Source: Hyphomicrobium sp.
Lineage (GTDB): Bacteria > Pseudomonadota > Alphaproteobacteria > Rhizobiales > Hyphomicrobiaceae
Direction: 5' to 3'
Assembly: GCA_019751875.1 (NCBI GenBank)
Contig: JAIEMV010000018.1
Coordinates: 1 to 64,000 of the forward strand
DNA: 64,000 nt
Part shown: positions 27,604 to 36,016 of the stretch, one piece after another
How positions within the stretch are numbered: position 1 is the first letter of the stretch
How the letters are laid out: each line of letters starts with the position of its first letter
Position numbers and translations under genes: made by a program
The notes under the pieces: model-generated
Seen by the model: the letters and a program-made list of their open reading frames with translations, nothing else
Told to the model about the DNA's origin: nothing
Databases searched by the model: none

Positions 27604-27921
27604 ATGTCCGAGGAGCACGACGATCTCATTCGCCGCGTCCAATCCGATCCCCAATTTCATGATCTTGTGCGCCGACGGGCTCGGCTGGCTTGGTTCCTGT
27701 CGGGCCTGATGATCGTCATCTATTTTGGGTTTGTGCTCACTATCGCCTATTTTCCAGGGCTGTTGTCTCAGTCGCTCGCCGGCGGCGTGACCACGGTCGG
27801 AATTCCCGTCGGGATCGGTGTGATCGTGTCGGCCTTCGTGCTGACAGGCATCTATGTGGCACGGGCCAACACCACCTTCGATGCGCTGACGAAAGAGATC
27901 ATCGAGAGGCAGCAGGGATGA
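27604..27921 (+). CDS. yjcH: DUF485 inner-membrane protein, partner of ActP
   Basis: 105 residues. [20 protein letters not shown] and [20 protein letters not shown] match the DUF485/YjcH family, followed by a second helix ([18 protein letters not shown]) and the ending [13 protein letters not shown]. In other bacteria the gene is co-transcribed with the acetate symporter actP. Here the stop overlaps the actP start by four bases (ATGA), so the two are translationally coupled. Its biochemical role is not established. Confidence 0.9.
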   Translation: MSEEHDDLIRRVQSDPQFHDLVRRRARLAWFLSGLMIVIYFGFVLTIAYFPGLLSQSLAGGVTTVGIPVGIGVIVSAFVLTGIYVARANTTFDALTKEIIERQQG

Positions 27922-29624
27922 CGGTGCGTTTCCTTACCCCGGTGTCGGGGGCTCTTGTGATCCTCGGTCTGTCGGGGACGGCGGCACTGGCCGACAGCAT
28001 TCAACTTGCCGGCAAATCGGATCTCAATCCTGAAGCTATCGTCATGTTCCTGATATTCGTCATCGCGACGCTCGGGATTACGAAATGGGCGGCAGCGCGG
28101 ACCAAATCGGCAACGGATTTCTACGCGGCGGGCGGAGGGATCACAGGTTTCCAGAACGGATTGGCGATCGCCGGAGACTATATGTCGGCAGCCTCATTCC
28201 TGGGCATTTCCGGGCTCGTCTTCGCCAATGGCTACGACGGGTTGATCTACTCTGTTGGATGGCTGGTGGGCTGGCCGATCGTCTTGTTCCTTATTGCCGA
28301 ACGGCTGCGCAATCTCGGCAAATATACATTTGCTGACGTCGCGGCCTTTCGGCTGAAGCCGACGCCGATTCGCGTTCTCTCAGCGACCGGCACGCTCGTG
28401 GTGGTGGCGTTTTATCTCATCGCGCAGATGGTGGGGGCCGGCAAACTCATCCAGACGCTATTCGGTCTCGACTATCTTTATGCTGTGATCATCGTTGGGC
28501 TGTTGATGATCATCTATGTGGCTTTTGGGGGCATGGTGGCGACGACATGGGTGCAGATCATCAAAGCCTGCATGCTGCTCGGTGGCGCCACCTTCATGGC
28601 GCTGATGGTGCTCGCCAAGTTCGGCTTCTCGCCGGAAGCCATGTTCCAGCGAGCGACGGAGGTGCATCCTGGGGGCACGGCAATCATGGGTCCGGGCGCC
28701 CTCGTCAAAGATCCGATATCCACCTTGTCTCTGGGACTGGCGCTGATGTTCGGGACGGCTGGGCTGCCGCACATTTTGATGCGGTTCTTCACGGTTGCGG
28801 ATGCGAAAGCCGCGCGCAAGAGCGTCTTCTATGCCACCGGATTCATCGGCTACTTTTATATTCTCACTTTCATCATCGGCTTCGGCGCGATCACGCTCCT
28901 GCTGCAGGAACCCACCTACTTCAAGGCGGGCGCGCTGCCGGCGGCGAATGGAAGCTATTCGCCGGCCGACATGATCGGCTCGGGCAACATGTCGGCTGTG
29001 CACCTGTCACAGGCAGTGGGAGGGTCGCTATTCTTAGGTTTCATTTCAGCAGTGGCGTTCGCCACCATCTTGGCTGTCGTGGCCGGGTTGACGCTGGCGG
29101 GCGCGACGGCGGTCAGCCACGATCTCTATGCCTCCGTGATCGCACGCGGCCGGATCAACGAACATCAAGAGATCCGGCTGTCGCGTATCGCTGCGGTGAT
29201 GATCGGATCCATCGCTATCTTTCTCGGATACGTTTTTGAGAACCAGAACGTCGCCTTTATGGTCGGGCTCGCATTCGCCATCGCGGCCAGCTGCAATTTC
29301 CCGGTTCTTGCCATGAGCATATTTTGGAGAGGGACGACGACCAGAGGTGCGTTCGTCGGCGGCTTTCTCGGTCTCATCAGTGCGACCGTGATGGTCGTGC
29401 TCAGTCCGTCCGTGTGGGAGAAAACATTGGGGTATCCCTCTGGTTCGGCCGTCTTTCCCTATGACAATCCTGCGCTGTTCTCCATGACGCTCGCGTTTGC
29501 CGGAATATGGCTTTTCTCGATCACCGATCGCAGTCAGTCGGCCGATGACGAGAGAGCAGCTTTCGAAGTGCAGTATGTTCGGTCGGAGACGGGCATCGGC
29601 GCGTCAGCAGTGGCGGCGCACTGA
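27918..29624 (+). CDS. actP: Cation/acetate symporter, sodium:solute symporter family
   Basis: 568 residues with about thirteen membrane helices. An N-terminal signal-like segment ([14 protein letters not shown]) is followed by [27 protein letters not shown], the ActP hallmark. [20 protein letters not shown] and the late [23 protein letters not shown] are further SSS-family landmarks. It imports acetate or other short monocarboxylates with Na+ or H+. The start at ATG 27918 overlaps yjcH. A frame extending to 27690 is not used because it reads through yjcH out of frame. A terminator follows at 29642. Confidence 0.93.
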   Translation: MTVRFLTPVSGALVILGLSGTAALADSIQLAGKSDLNPEAIVMFLIFVIATLGITKWAAARTKSATDFYAAGGGITGFQNGLAIAGDYMSAASFLGISGLVFANGYDGLIYSVGWLVGWPIVLFLIAERLRNLGKYTFADVAAFRLKPTPIRVLSATGTLVVVAFYLIAQMVGAGKLIQTLFGLDYLYAVIIVGLLMIIYVAFGGMVATTWVQIIKACMLLGGATFMALMVLAKFGFSPEAMFQRATEVHPGGTAIMGPGALVKDPISTLSLGLALMFGTAGLPHILMRFFTVADAKAARKSVFYATGFIGYFYILTFIIGFGAITLLLQEPTYFKAGALPAANGSYSPADMIGSGNMSAVHLSQAVGGSLFLGFISAVAFATILAVVAGLTLAGATAVSHDLYASVIARGRINEHQEIRLSRIAAVMIGSIAIFLGYVFENQNVAFMVGLAFAIAASCNFPVLAMSIFWRGTTTRGAFVGGFLGLISATVMVVLSPSVWEKTLGYPSGSAVFPYDNPALFSMTLAFAGIWLFSITDRSQSADDERAAFEVQYVRSETGIGASAVAAH

Positions 29625-29641
29625 ACGAGTAAACACGCAAA

Positions 29642-29674
29642 GACGCCGGAGCATTTTTAAAGTGCTCCGACGTC
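29642..29674. terminator. Bidirectional hairpin terminator
   Basis: GACGCCGGAGCA and TGCTCCGACGTC pair over 12 bases with one mismatch around a TTTTTAAAG loop, and the 3' flank is T-rich. It sits between the convergent actP and DUF883-like genes. Confidence 0.6.
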
Positions 29675-29695
29675 TCTATCTTTCACGTTCGCCCC

Positions 29696-29956
29696 TCACC
29701 AGCGGCGGTGATCCATCTTCCAAAGCGCGCCGATGATCAGCCCGGCCACCGCGACGGCCGCCAAGGTCAACATGGGCTGCTCCCGGACCGTCCGATCAAC
29801 GGACGACATCACCTGGCGCCCCTGTTCGGCTGCATTTCGCGCCATCTGTTCGGCGCTGTCGAGCGTGCGGTCCATATGGCGGGTCGCGGCATCGCTGAGG
29901 CCAGCCGCGCGTCCGGACAGATCACTCGCCGAACCTCCATAGGTGGTCGTTGCCAT
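29696..29956 (-). CDS. DUF883/ElaB-like C-tail-anchored membrane protein
   Basis: 86 residues. An amphipathic region (DAATRHMDRTLDSAEQMARN) leads to REQPMLTLAAVAVAGLIIGALWKM, a single C-terminal helix with the ..QP...LA.A...G...G.LW pattern of the DUF883/YqjD/ElaB group, which tethers ribosomes or modifies the inner membrane in stationary phase in enterobacteria. ATG 29956 has AGGAG eight bases upstream. A canonical EcfG promoter at 30053-30078 faces it, so general-stress expression is expected. The family match rests on the tail motif and is moderate. Confidence 0.7.
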   Translation of the reverse strand: MATTTYGGSASDLSGRAAGLSDAATRHMDRTLDSAEQMARNAAEQGRQVMSSVDRTVREQPMLTLAAVAVAGLIIGALWKMDHRRW

Positions 29957-30052
29957 GCCATGCTCTCCTGTGTTGGCATTGAAGAAACTCACTCGAACCC
30001 GGGCCAGACTCGCCGATGGCAAATCCTGTGGCGCGCAGGTTCGGTATTGATC

Positions 30053-30078
30053 AACGGATGACGGGCGCTTCCAGTTCC
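30053..30078 (-). promoter_or_regulatory. EcfG-type promoter of the DUF883-like gene
   Basis: On the minus strand GGAAC (30078-30074) and CGTT (30056-30053) are separated by 17 bases. It lies about 100 bases upstream of the start at 29956. Confidence 0.72.
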
Positions 30079-30269
30079 CTGAGGACAACGCGACAGCCCC
30101 GCTCCCGTTCCGGGGCACGACAGGTCAACTTACAATCGATCGGCGTCAGATCTTCGAACCAGCGCACGGACTGGGTGAAGTGTTCGTGCGTGCGACGAGG
30201 TATCAAACGGTCAGAAGGAGGTTCATAACGACGACCAGGCGGTGCATTGAGCACCACCTGGTCTGATCA

Positions 30270-30626
30270 TCAACGACGATTACCCTCCATGCTATCGGCT
30301 GTGCCATTGCCGTCGCGATCTATGCGGCTTTCGGGGCGATCGATCCGGCCTGGCGCCAGATCACGCGCACTTTCGCCCGCGTCCCTATTCAAACCAGGAG
30401 CATTGGAACGAGCCGTACCCGGCAACTGACCAGGTGCGTTGGGACGCGCAGAGTTCGTGCTTCCAACGCCGCTGCCACTAACGCCTGCGCCGGTTCCGCC
30501 CATTCCGCCGCCACCGGCTCCCCCGCCGGTTCCGCCGCCACCGCCGCTACCTCCACCGCCGGCACCTGCAAGGGCTGCGGACGAAATGACGATCATTGCA
30601 GCGGTAAGTCCTGCTTTCAGTTTCAT
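30270..30626 (-). CDS. Glycine-rich secreted protein of unknown function
   Basis: 118 residues from ATG 30626, which has GGAGAA seven bases upstream. A signal peptide (MKLKAGLTAAMIVISSAALAGA) is followed by a glycine tract of about 40 residues, mostly Gly with scattered Ser, Thr and Ala, then an Arg/Asp/Pro-rich tail. The tail includes RIDRDGNGTADSMEGN, which resembles a single calcium-binding EF-hand or dockerin-type DxDxDG loop. I do not recognise the family. A canonical EcfG promoter lies at 30662-30686. Confidence 0.65.
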   Translation of the reverse strand: MKLKAGLTAAMIVISSAALAGAGGGGSGGGGGTGGGAGGGGMGGTGAGVSGSGVGSTNSARPNAPGQLPGTARSNAPGLNRDAGESARDLAPGRIDRPESRIDRDGNGTADSMEGNRR

Positions 30627-30661
30627 GCGTCGTTCTCCATCGTTTCTGCCGAGCATCACTG

Positions 30662-30686
30662 AACGATGGGTTTCAGCCTTGGTTCC
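30662..30686 (-). promoter_or_regulatory. EcfG-type promoter of the glycine-rich protein gene
   Basis: Minus strand GGAAC (30686-30682), 16-base spacer, CGTT (30665-30662). The gene starts 36 bases downstream. Confidence 0.75.
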
Positions 30687-30714
30687 TCAAGGGTTGGTAC
30701 CGGACGATCCTGCC

Positions 30715-30739
30715 GGAACTCTCATCCGTGTGAAGCGTT
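30715..30739 (+). promoter_or_regulatory. EcfG-type promoter of the PPOX stress gene
   Basis: GGAAC at 30715-30719, 16-base spacer, CGTT at 30736-30739, with ATG 30770 thirty bases downstream. It is divergent from the site at 30662-30686. Confidence 0.77.
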
Positions 30740-30769
30740 TCAGCAGCTCATCTCTAAGGAAGGATTGTT

Positions 30770-31261
30770 ATGGCTGAAGACGCAACACCGCGCGATCCGC
30801 GCGCAAGGGTTTGGGACCTGATCGGCCGCTTCCAGGCTGCGATGCTTGTCACGAAATCTCAAAACGGGATCTTGAGCGGGAGGCCGATGTCGCACATCGT
30901 GCGGGCCGACGAGGGGCTCGTTTATATTCTGACGGAACGGACCACAGAGTCGGCGCGTGCCATCGAGGCCGACCCAGACGCGCTTCTGACATTGGCGGAC
31001 AACAAGCGATATGTCTCACTTTCCGTTCGTGGGTCCGTCTCGACAGATCGCGCGTTGATCGAACGGCTATGGAACCCGGGTGCGCAGGCGTTCTGGCCCA
31101 ATGGGCCAGCCGACCCGGCTGTCTGCGCGCTGGTTCTGCGACCCGACGCGGGCGAATATTGGGATGGTGACAACGCGCTGTCAGCTGGCGTGAAAATGAT
31201 TCTAGCCAACGTCACGGGCAGTCCGCCGGATCTCGGCGATCACGGCAGCGTGCGCTTGTAA
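30770..31261 (+). CDS. Pyridoxamine-phosphate-oxidase-fold general stress protein
   Basis: 163 residues. The split beta-barrel is indicated by QAAMLVTKSQNGILSGRPMS, VYILTERTTESARAIEADP, ADNKRYVSLSVRGSVSTDRA and IERLWNPGAQAFWPNGPADP, all characteristic of the stress protein 26 family. Relatives bind FMN, FAD or F420, but the physiological reaction is unknown. AAGGA precedes ATG 30770. The EcfG promoter 30 bases upstream supports stress induction. The PQQ-dehydrogenase-like lipoprotein gene 51 bases downstream is probably in the same transcript. Confidence 0.87.
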   Translation: MAEDATPRDPRARVWDLIGRFQAAMLVTKSQNGILSGRPMSHIVRADEGLVYILTERTTESARAIEADPDALLTLADNKRYVSLSVRGSVSTDRALIERLWNPGAQAFWPNGPADPAVCALVLRPDAGEYWDGDNALSAGVKMILANVTGSPPDLGDHGSVRL

Positions 31262-31312
31262 TCATTTCACCTCAACCTCCTCCCGCCAGTCGAACACCAG
31301 TGGATTCAAAAC

Positions 31313-32647
31313 ATGTCCAGTATGACTCTCCGACTTCTAGCGCTCGGAGCGTCCGTATCCCTGATCGCGGGATGCGGCGACGAAAGCACTCTGCCGAAGG
31401 GCGCGGACGTTGGCTCCAATCCGACGATCGCAAAACCTACAGAGACCATGATTCCTACGGTGAACGTGGCGCCGGCCAAGGGGTGGCCGGAGGGGCAAAC
31501 GCCGACGGCGGCGGATGGACTCACGGTCAATGCATTCGCGCGTGGGCTTAATCACCCGCGGTCCATTCTCGTTCTGCCCAACGGCGACGTGCTCGTTGCC
31601 GAAAGCAACGCACCGCCGAAGGAGCAAAGCCAGGGCATTCGCGGCTTTGTGATGAAAATGGTGATGAATCGAGCCGGAGCGGGCGTCCCCAGTCCGAACA
31701 AGGTCATCTTGTTGCGTGACAAGGATGGAGATGGGATAGCGGAGGTTCGCACCAATTACATCGAGGGCCTGAAATCTCCGTTCGGACTCGCCTTGATTGG
31801 CGACAGATTGTTCGTTGCGAACGCGGATAGCGTGGTTGCGTTTCCTTATCAGGAGGGTGCGGAGCGGATCGACAGTATCCCCGAAAAGATCGTTGATCTT
31901 CCTGGCGGCCCCCTCAACCATCACTGGACCAAGAGTTTGCTTGCAAGTGAAGACGGCAAGTATCTCTATGTCGGTGTCGGCTCCAACAGCAATGTCGCCG
32001 AGAACGGCATGGATATGGAGAAGGACCGTGCAGCCATTCTCCAAGTGGATATCGCCGCCAAGAGCTATCGCCTATTTGCAACCGGGTTGCGCAATCCGGT
32101 TGGAATGGCTTGGGAACCAGACACCAAGGCGCTCTGGACTGTCGTGAACGAGCGTGACGAACTGGGCAGCGATTTGGTTCCGGACTACCTGACTAGAGTC
32201 ACTGATGGGGGCTTCTACGGCTGGCCCTATAGTTATTATGGGACGCACGTGGACGAACGCGTGTCGCCACAACGTCCAGACCTGGTCGCGAAAGCTATTG
32301 TCCCCGACTATGCATTAGGGGCGCACACGGCGTCGCTGGGGCTCGCCTTTCATGATGGTGAGGGATGGCCAGCACAATTCGGCAAGGGCGCCTTTATCGC
32401 GCAGCACGGATCATGGAACCGCAATCCCCTTTCTGGCTACAAAGTCGTATTTGTCTCGTTTGAGAATGGGCAGCCGCAGGGTGACCTTCGGGACGTGCTA
32501 ACAGGCTTCGTTAATGCCGAGGGCGAAGCTCTCGGTCGCCCGGTCAGTGCGGCATTCGATAGAACCAGCGCCTTGCTCGTCACAGACGACGTCGGAAATT
32601 CAGTTTGGCGCGTTGTGGCGGGTCCGCAGACAAATGCCGCCAACTGA
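31313..32647 (+). CDS. PQQ-dependent sugar (sorbosone-type) dehydrogenase-like lipoprotein
   Basis: 444 residues. LALGASVSLIAGC is a lipobox-type signal sequence, so the protein is probably a lipoprotein facing the periplasm. The rest is a six-bladed propeller of the glucose/sorbosone dehydrogenase family: FARGLNHPRSILVLPNGDVLV, GLKSPFGLALIGDRLFVAN, GLRNPVGMAWEPDT, DGGFYGWPYSYYG and GSWNRNPLSGYKV. Such enzymes oxidise aldoses or sorbosone with PQQ. The substrate here is unknown and no PQQ genes are in the window. An alternative start is ATG 31322. It probably shares the EcfG-driven transcript of the PPOX gene. Confidence 0.83.
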   Translation: MSSMTLRLLALGASVSLIAGCGDESTLPKGADVGSNPTIAKPTETMIPTVNVAPAKGWPEGQTPTAADGLTVNAFARGLNHPRSILVLPNGDVLVAESNAPPKEQSQGIRGFVMKMVMNRAGAGVPSPNKVILLRDKDGDGIAEVRTNYIEGLKSPFGLALIGDRLFVANADSVVAFPYQEGAERIDSIPEKIVDLPGGPLNHHWTKSLLASEDGKYLYVGVGSNSNVAENGMDMEKDRAAILQVDIAAKSYRLFATGLRNPVGMAWEPDTKALWTVVNERDELGSDLVPDYLTRVTDGGFYGWPYSYYGTHVDERVSPQRPDLVAKAIVPDYALGAHTASLGLAFHDGEGWPAQFGKGAFIAQHGSWNRNPLSGYKVVFVSFENGQPQGDLRDVLTGFVNAEGEALGRPVSAAFDRTSALLVTDDVGNSVWRVVAGPQTNAAN

Positions 32648-32649
32648 CG

Positions 32650-33801
32650 TTATGCAAGGCTAAGCGAATGCGCCATCGTCTCCCGCGCAATATGTCGGGC
32701 GACCTCGTGCAATGCGGTTTCCGGCGATGCCCCGTAAGAAATTTGGCCGGTGTATACGGTCAATTGCCGATCCGCACTCGTGCCGGTTGCTATGATGCGC
32801 GTCACGTCTGCGACGCAGCCGGCTGCGTCGAGGGCGTCGATCGAATGTGCAGCCTGACCGACTATTTTGCGCAAGTATTGCGTCACGTCCATCGCACCAT
32901 GTGTCGCCGGATCGAGAAAGCGCGCATCGATGCCATGACGGGAGGCCTGCCACCGGTTCTCCTCAATCAGAACCTCCTCAGCCGCGGCGAACGGCGGCTC
33001 GTTCGGCGACCGCCGCGCATAATGATGCACCAGAACACGGTAAAGTGCTGCGATGGCCATCGCGTCGTCAACGCGCGTGCAGCTATCGCAGACGCGAATC
33101 TCAACCGTCGGGTAGTTCGCCGACGGCCGTATCGCCCACCAGATATAGCTCTCATCAGGAACGATGCCTGCATCCTTCAATGCAGTTACGGTCGCGCAAT
33201 AGTCTAAGTCATTGCGGAATGGGGGTGGGATGCCAGAGCGTGGAAACTCATTGTTGACTGCGGTGCGGTAGCTCTTCAGACCCGACGGGCGCCCCTGCCA
33301 AAACGGCGACGAGGTGCTGAGCGCAAGAAACAGCGGCATGGCCTGACGCATGCGGTTCATGACTGGAATGCGTACGTTGTCGTCTACGGCGACGTGAATG
33401 TGCAGTCCGCAAGCGTGCGCCCGTTTAGAAGGCAACTGGACGGTTTCCGCCACCCCGCGATACCGTTCGCTTTCGGTGATCGTCTGCATGGACCAATCAG
33501 CGAACGGGTGTGTGCCGCACGCCATCATCGCCAGCCCGTGCCGAGCGGCCACCCGACCAATCTTGTGGCGGATTTCCTCAGTCTCTTCCCGAAGGGTCGA
33601 GATGGAGCTATGTGACGACGTCACAAGCTCGACCATCGACGAGATCATCTCTCGTTCGAAACGCGAACCCAACTGCTGGCGTGCATCGCGCTCGAATCGC
33701 TCGGGCATTTCGGGAACGCAATCGAGCGTTTCGGCATCGATGAGGAACATCTCCTCCTCGATGCCGATCGTTGGCGCGTCCGCATCACCACCAGTATCCA
33801 T
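32650..33801 (-). CDS. Carboxylate-amine ligase, YbdK/GCS2 family
   Basis: 383 residues. TIGIEEEMFLIDAETLD opens the glutamate-cysteine ligase 2 fold. MISSMVELVTS, HIHVAVDD, FWQGRPSGLKSYRT and SANYPTVEIRVCDSCTRVDDA follow in order. Family members have weak gamma-glutamylcysteine ligase activity in vitro; the physiological role is unsettled. The gene is convergent with the PQQ-dehydrogenase gene, three bases away. Neighbouring stress genes suggest a thiol or compatible-solute role, but no EcfG site faces its start. Confidence 0.85.
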   Translation of the reverse strand: MDTGGDADAPTIGIEEEMFLIDAETLDCVPEMPERFERDARQQLGSRFEREMISSMVELVTSSHSSISTLREETEEIRHKIGRVAARHGLAMMACGTHPFADWSMQTITESERYRGVAETVQLPSKRAHACGLHIHVAVDDNVRIPVMNRMRQAMPLFLALSTSSPFWQGRPSGLKSYRTAVNNEFPRSGIPPPFRNDLDYCATVTALKDAGIVPDESYIWWAIRPSANYPTVEIRVCDSCTRVDDAMAIAALYRVLVHHYARRSPNEPPFAAAEEVLIEENRWQASRHGIDARFLDPATHGAMDVTQYLRKIVGQAAHSIDALDAAGCVADVTRIIATGTSADRQLTVYTGQISYGASPETALHEVARHIARETMAHSLSLA

Positions 33802-33968
33802 GGCCGCCGAACGTCGGCGCTGACTGATTGGTTGCAGTAAGCATTTCCGAGTGCTGCTCGCTCGGTTTCGACGGGTTCGGACTGATCGAAATACTTGCTG
33901 ACACGCTGACAGTTGGAACTGCCAAGATCCTTTCGGGGTTTTGATCCGCTCACGAGACAGCAGCCAAT

Positions 33969-33999
33969 AAAACAGGTTGACTGCAAATCGACCTGTTTT
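33969..33999. terminator. Perfect hairpin flanked by A and T runs
   Basis: AAAACAGGTTGA (33969-33980) pairs with TCGACCTGTTTT (33988-33999) over 12 bases with one G-T pair and a 7-base loop. Either strand ends in a T run, so it can act in both directions. A partial further copy (TTCAACCTGTTT) lies 15 bases on. Confidence 0.6.
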
Positions 34000-34134
34000 C
34001 GCAGTTCCTGTACTTCAACCTGTTTCGTGGTTCGAGGCCCAGATCTGGCACCGGGTCGAGCGGTTCGGGCTCGTCCGGCTCTGGTGGCGCGCAGCCGATG
34101 CCATCGCAATCAAGCGGCATCAGGACTGACGCAA

Positions 34135-34158
34135 GAAGGGCCGCGTCAGCGGCCCTTC
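34135..34158. terminator. GC-rich hairpin after the DUF1236 gene
   Basis: GAAGGGCCGC and GCGGCCCTTC form a perfect 10-base stem with a GTCA loop, 19 bases beyond the stop of the minus-strand gene at 34177. The T tail is short. Confidence 0.55.
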
Positions 34159-34176
34159 TCCATACGCCGGCCAGAC

Positions 34177-35358
34177 CTAATCTTCGATGACAAAGACCAC
34201 CTCGGGCTGATCCTTGGCCACGATGGCGATTTCGTCCTCGACGTGAACAAAGCGGTAATCGCTCACCACGGGGACCTCGCGCACCACCGGATCAGGGAAT
34301 GGTTCGAAAGCAAAATCTCCCGGCAGGGTGATGCCGACTTCCAGGTCACCGTCATAGTCGAACTTGCGGCCACGGTCCCTGATTTCCCGTCGGATGATTT
34401 CGATTTGATCGTTCGTCAACTCGAGTCGTGAACCACCCCCGCCCGTGCGATACGCATACTGCCCGCGGTCTCCGCCACCGCGATGGATCACGTCCACAAT
34501 GACATACGTGTCGGGATCGACGATGCAGTAATCGTCACCGATCACGACGTAGCGATATCCGCGATAGGCCGGAACGATTTCGACGATATCCGGCGGCAGG
34601 TCGTAAACGTCGACGCGGCGGGGCAGCCGGACGCCGATATCGATGCGCACATCCACGTTGGTGGCGCGCCGCACATCACCACGGAATGCGACCTCGCGAA
34701 CCCGCTCGCGTTTCTCCTGATCGACCTTCGAGCGGACCTGTTCGGCCTTTTGACGATCTTCCTGGCGGACTTCGCCTTTGGCCTGGTCAGACTGACGATC
34801 CTTGGCCTGATCGCGATCGCGGGCCTGGTCTTGGTTGCGCTGACGGTCGCCTTCGGCATCGCCTGCACGGTCACGTGACTTGTCCTGCTGTTTGCGATCC
34901 TCGGCCTTCTCGTTAGTCCGATCTTGATCCGATCCAGCCCGTTTGCTCCCGTCGCCACGCTTGGTCGCGTCATCTCCGGACTTGCTTTCATCCTTCGCGT
35001 CCTTGCGCTGATCTTTTGCGGAGTTTCGCGCATCCTTGCTGTCGTCCTTGGCATCCTTACGCTGATCCTTCGCGTCGTCACGAGCGTCCTTGTGCTGATC
35101 CTTGGCTTGCTCGCGAGCTACGTTTCCGGATGGGCCACGTTCGGCGTTGCTACCTGCCCGCTCACGTGCGGTGTCACCCGCCTTCTCATTTCGTTGTCCG
35201 CCACTGCGTTCCAAACCGCGTTCGGAGCCGCCTGCCTTGTTCTCCATTTGAGACGGGGCGCCGTCGTCGGCTCGTCCGGGCTTGTCCTGTGCGAAGGCTA
35301 TCGGCGCAGCCAACATCAGCGCCGCTAAACTCGTCACGCACGTTATCGTTCGCTTCAT
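34177..35358 (-). CDS. Secreted DUF1236 protein with a highly charged Lys/Asp repeat region
   Basis: 393 residues from ATG 35358, which has AGGAGG eight bases upstream. A signal peptide ends at PIAFA. Residues of about 55-205 are a low-complexity, highly charged stretch built on repeats such as KDQRKDAKDDSKDAR, likely disordered or forming a single charged helix. The C-terminal half contains two DUF1236-type modules, VDVYDLPPDIVEIVPAYRGY followed by RYVVIGDDYCIVDP, and a second with FEPFPDPVVREVPVVSDYRF. DUF1236 is common in Hyphomicrobiales envelope proteins; its function is not known. A canonical EcfG promoter faces the gene. Confidence 0.82.
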   Translation of the reverse strand: MKRTITCVTSLAALMLAAPIAFAQDKPGRADDGAPSQMENKAGGSERGLERSGGQRNEKAGDTARERAGSNAERGPSGNVAREQAKDQHKDARDDAKDQRKDAKDDSKDARNSAKDQRKDAKDESKSGDDATKRGDGSKRAGSDQDRTNEKAEDRKQQDKSRDRAGDAEGDRQRNQDQARDRDQAKDRQSDQAKGEVRQEDRQKAEQVRSKVDQEKRERVREVAFRGDVRRATNVDVRIDIGVRLPRRVDVYDLPPDIVEIVPAYRGYRYVVIGDDYCIVDPDTYVIVDVIHRGGGDRGQYAYRTGGGGSRLELTNDQIEIIRREIRDRGRKFDYDGDLEVGITLPGDFAFEPFPDPVVREVPVVSDYRFVHVEDEIAIVAKDQPEVVFVIED

Positions 35359-35399
35359 GATCGTATTCCTCCTGTCGCTCTTGCCCGGCGTGCCAATCA

Positions 35400-35424
35400 A
35401 ACGTCACCGCCACAGCAAGGTTCC
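35400..35424 (-). promoter_or_regulatory. EcfG-type promoter of the DUF1236 gene
   Basis: Minus strand GGAAC (35424-35420), 16-base spacer, CGTT (35403-35400). The start codon is 42 bases downstream. Confidence 0.75.
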
Positions 35425-35498
35425 TGGTGGCAGCTAACGAGCGACAGCCAAGCTCCAGCAAAACGAGGGGCTTAGCCGCTACAAATTCCGGCTTCGCT

Positions 35499-35523
35499 GG
35501 AACAATCACCATGCGTGCCGGTT
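35499..35523 (+). promoter_or_regulatory. EcfG-like promoter (GGTT variant) of the KGG gene
   Basis: GGAAC at 35499-35503, 16-base spacer, GGTT at 35520-35523, 60 bases before ATG 35584. The -10 differs from CGTT at one base. Confidence 0.5.
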
Positions 35524-35583
35524 CAAGCGGCAGACTCCGGGACCGAGGGTTCCTGGAGAGCGAGACAATCGAGGAGAGGTGAA

Positions 35584-35958
35584 ATGGCTGAGAAGAACCA
35601 GCGTCCTGGTTCCGGGCGTGGATTTGCCGCCATGGACGAGGCCAAGCAGCGAGAGATCGCGCGCAAAGGTGGTGAGAGCGTGCCGCCGGAAAAGAGAAGC
35701 TTCTCGCAGAACCACGAGTTGGCTGCGGAGGCCGGCCGCAAGGGCGGACAGAGCGTTGCTGCGGAAGATCGCAGCTTCTCGCGCGATCGTGGACTTGCCG
35801 CCGAGGCTGGACGCAAAGGCGGACAGGAAAGCGGTGGCGGCAGATCCGGGTCGGGTAGTGGCGCTTCATCGAGCGGTTCAGGGGGCGGCAGCGGCGGATC
35901 TTCCGGCAGCTCTGCTGGCCGTTCGAGTGGCCAACGACGCGACGACGAAAATTCCTAA
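35584..35958 (+). CDS. KGG-repeat general stress protein (YciG-like)
   Basis: 124 residues. Three copies of the stress-KGG motif are present: REIARKGGESVPPEKRSFSQ, LAAEAGRKGGQSVAAEDRSF and LAAEAGRKGGQES. A Gly/Ser-rich tail follows. GAGAGGTGAA precedes ATG 35584. KGG proteins are small hydrophilic proteins induced in stationary phase or by desiccation; the mechanism is not established. An EcfG-like site lies upstream. The SDR gene starts 58 bases after its stop and is probably co-transcribed. Confidence 0.9.
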   Translation: MAEKNQRPGSGRGFAAMDEAKQREIARKGGESVPPEKRSFSQNHELAAEAGRKGGQSVAAEDRSFSRDRGLAAEAGRKGGQESGGGRSGSGSGASSSGSGGGSGGSSGSSAGRSSGQRRDDENS

Positions 35959-36016
35959 TCCTGTGAGTGTGCGCGCCGCTGTTGAGGAGCGCACAACAAC
36001 CCTTCGGTAGGTGCAC

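Larger units (their letters stand above)
33802..34176. other. Intergenic with two hairpins
   Basis: About 375 bases between the divergently placed YbdK-type start and the DUF1236 stop. It holds the hairpins at 33969-33999 and 34135-34158. No gene is supported. An EcfG-like GGAAC-N17-GGTT at 33915-33940 on the plus strand faces no gene. Confidence 0.5.

Noticed and set aside
33915-33940. EcfG-like GGAAC-N17-GGTT on the plus strand
   Set aside because: No gene lies downstream on that strand for 1.6 kb and two hairpins intervene. Probably chance.
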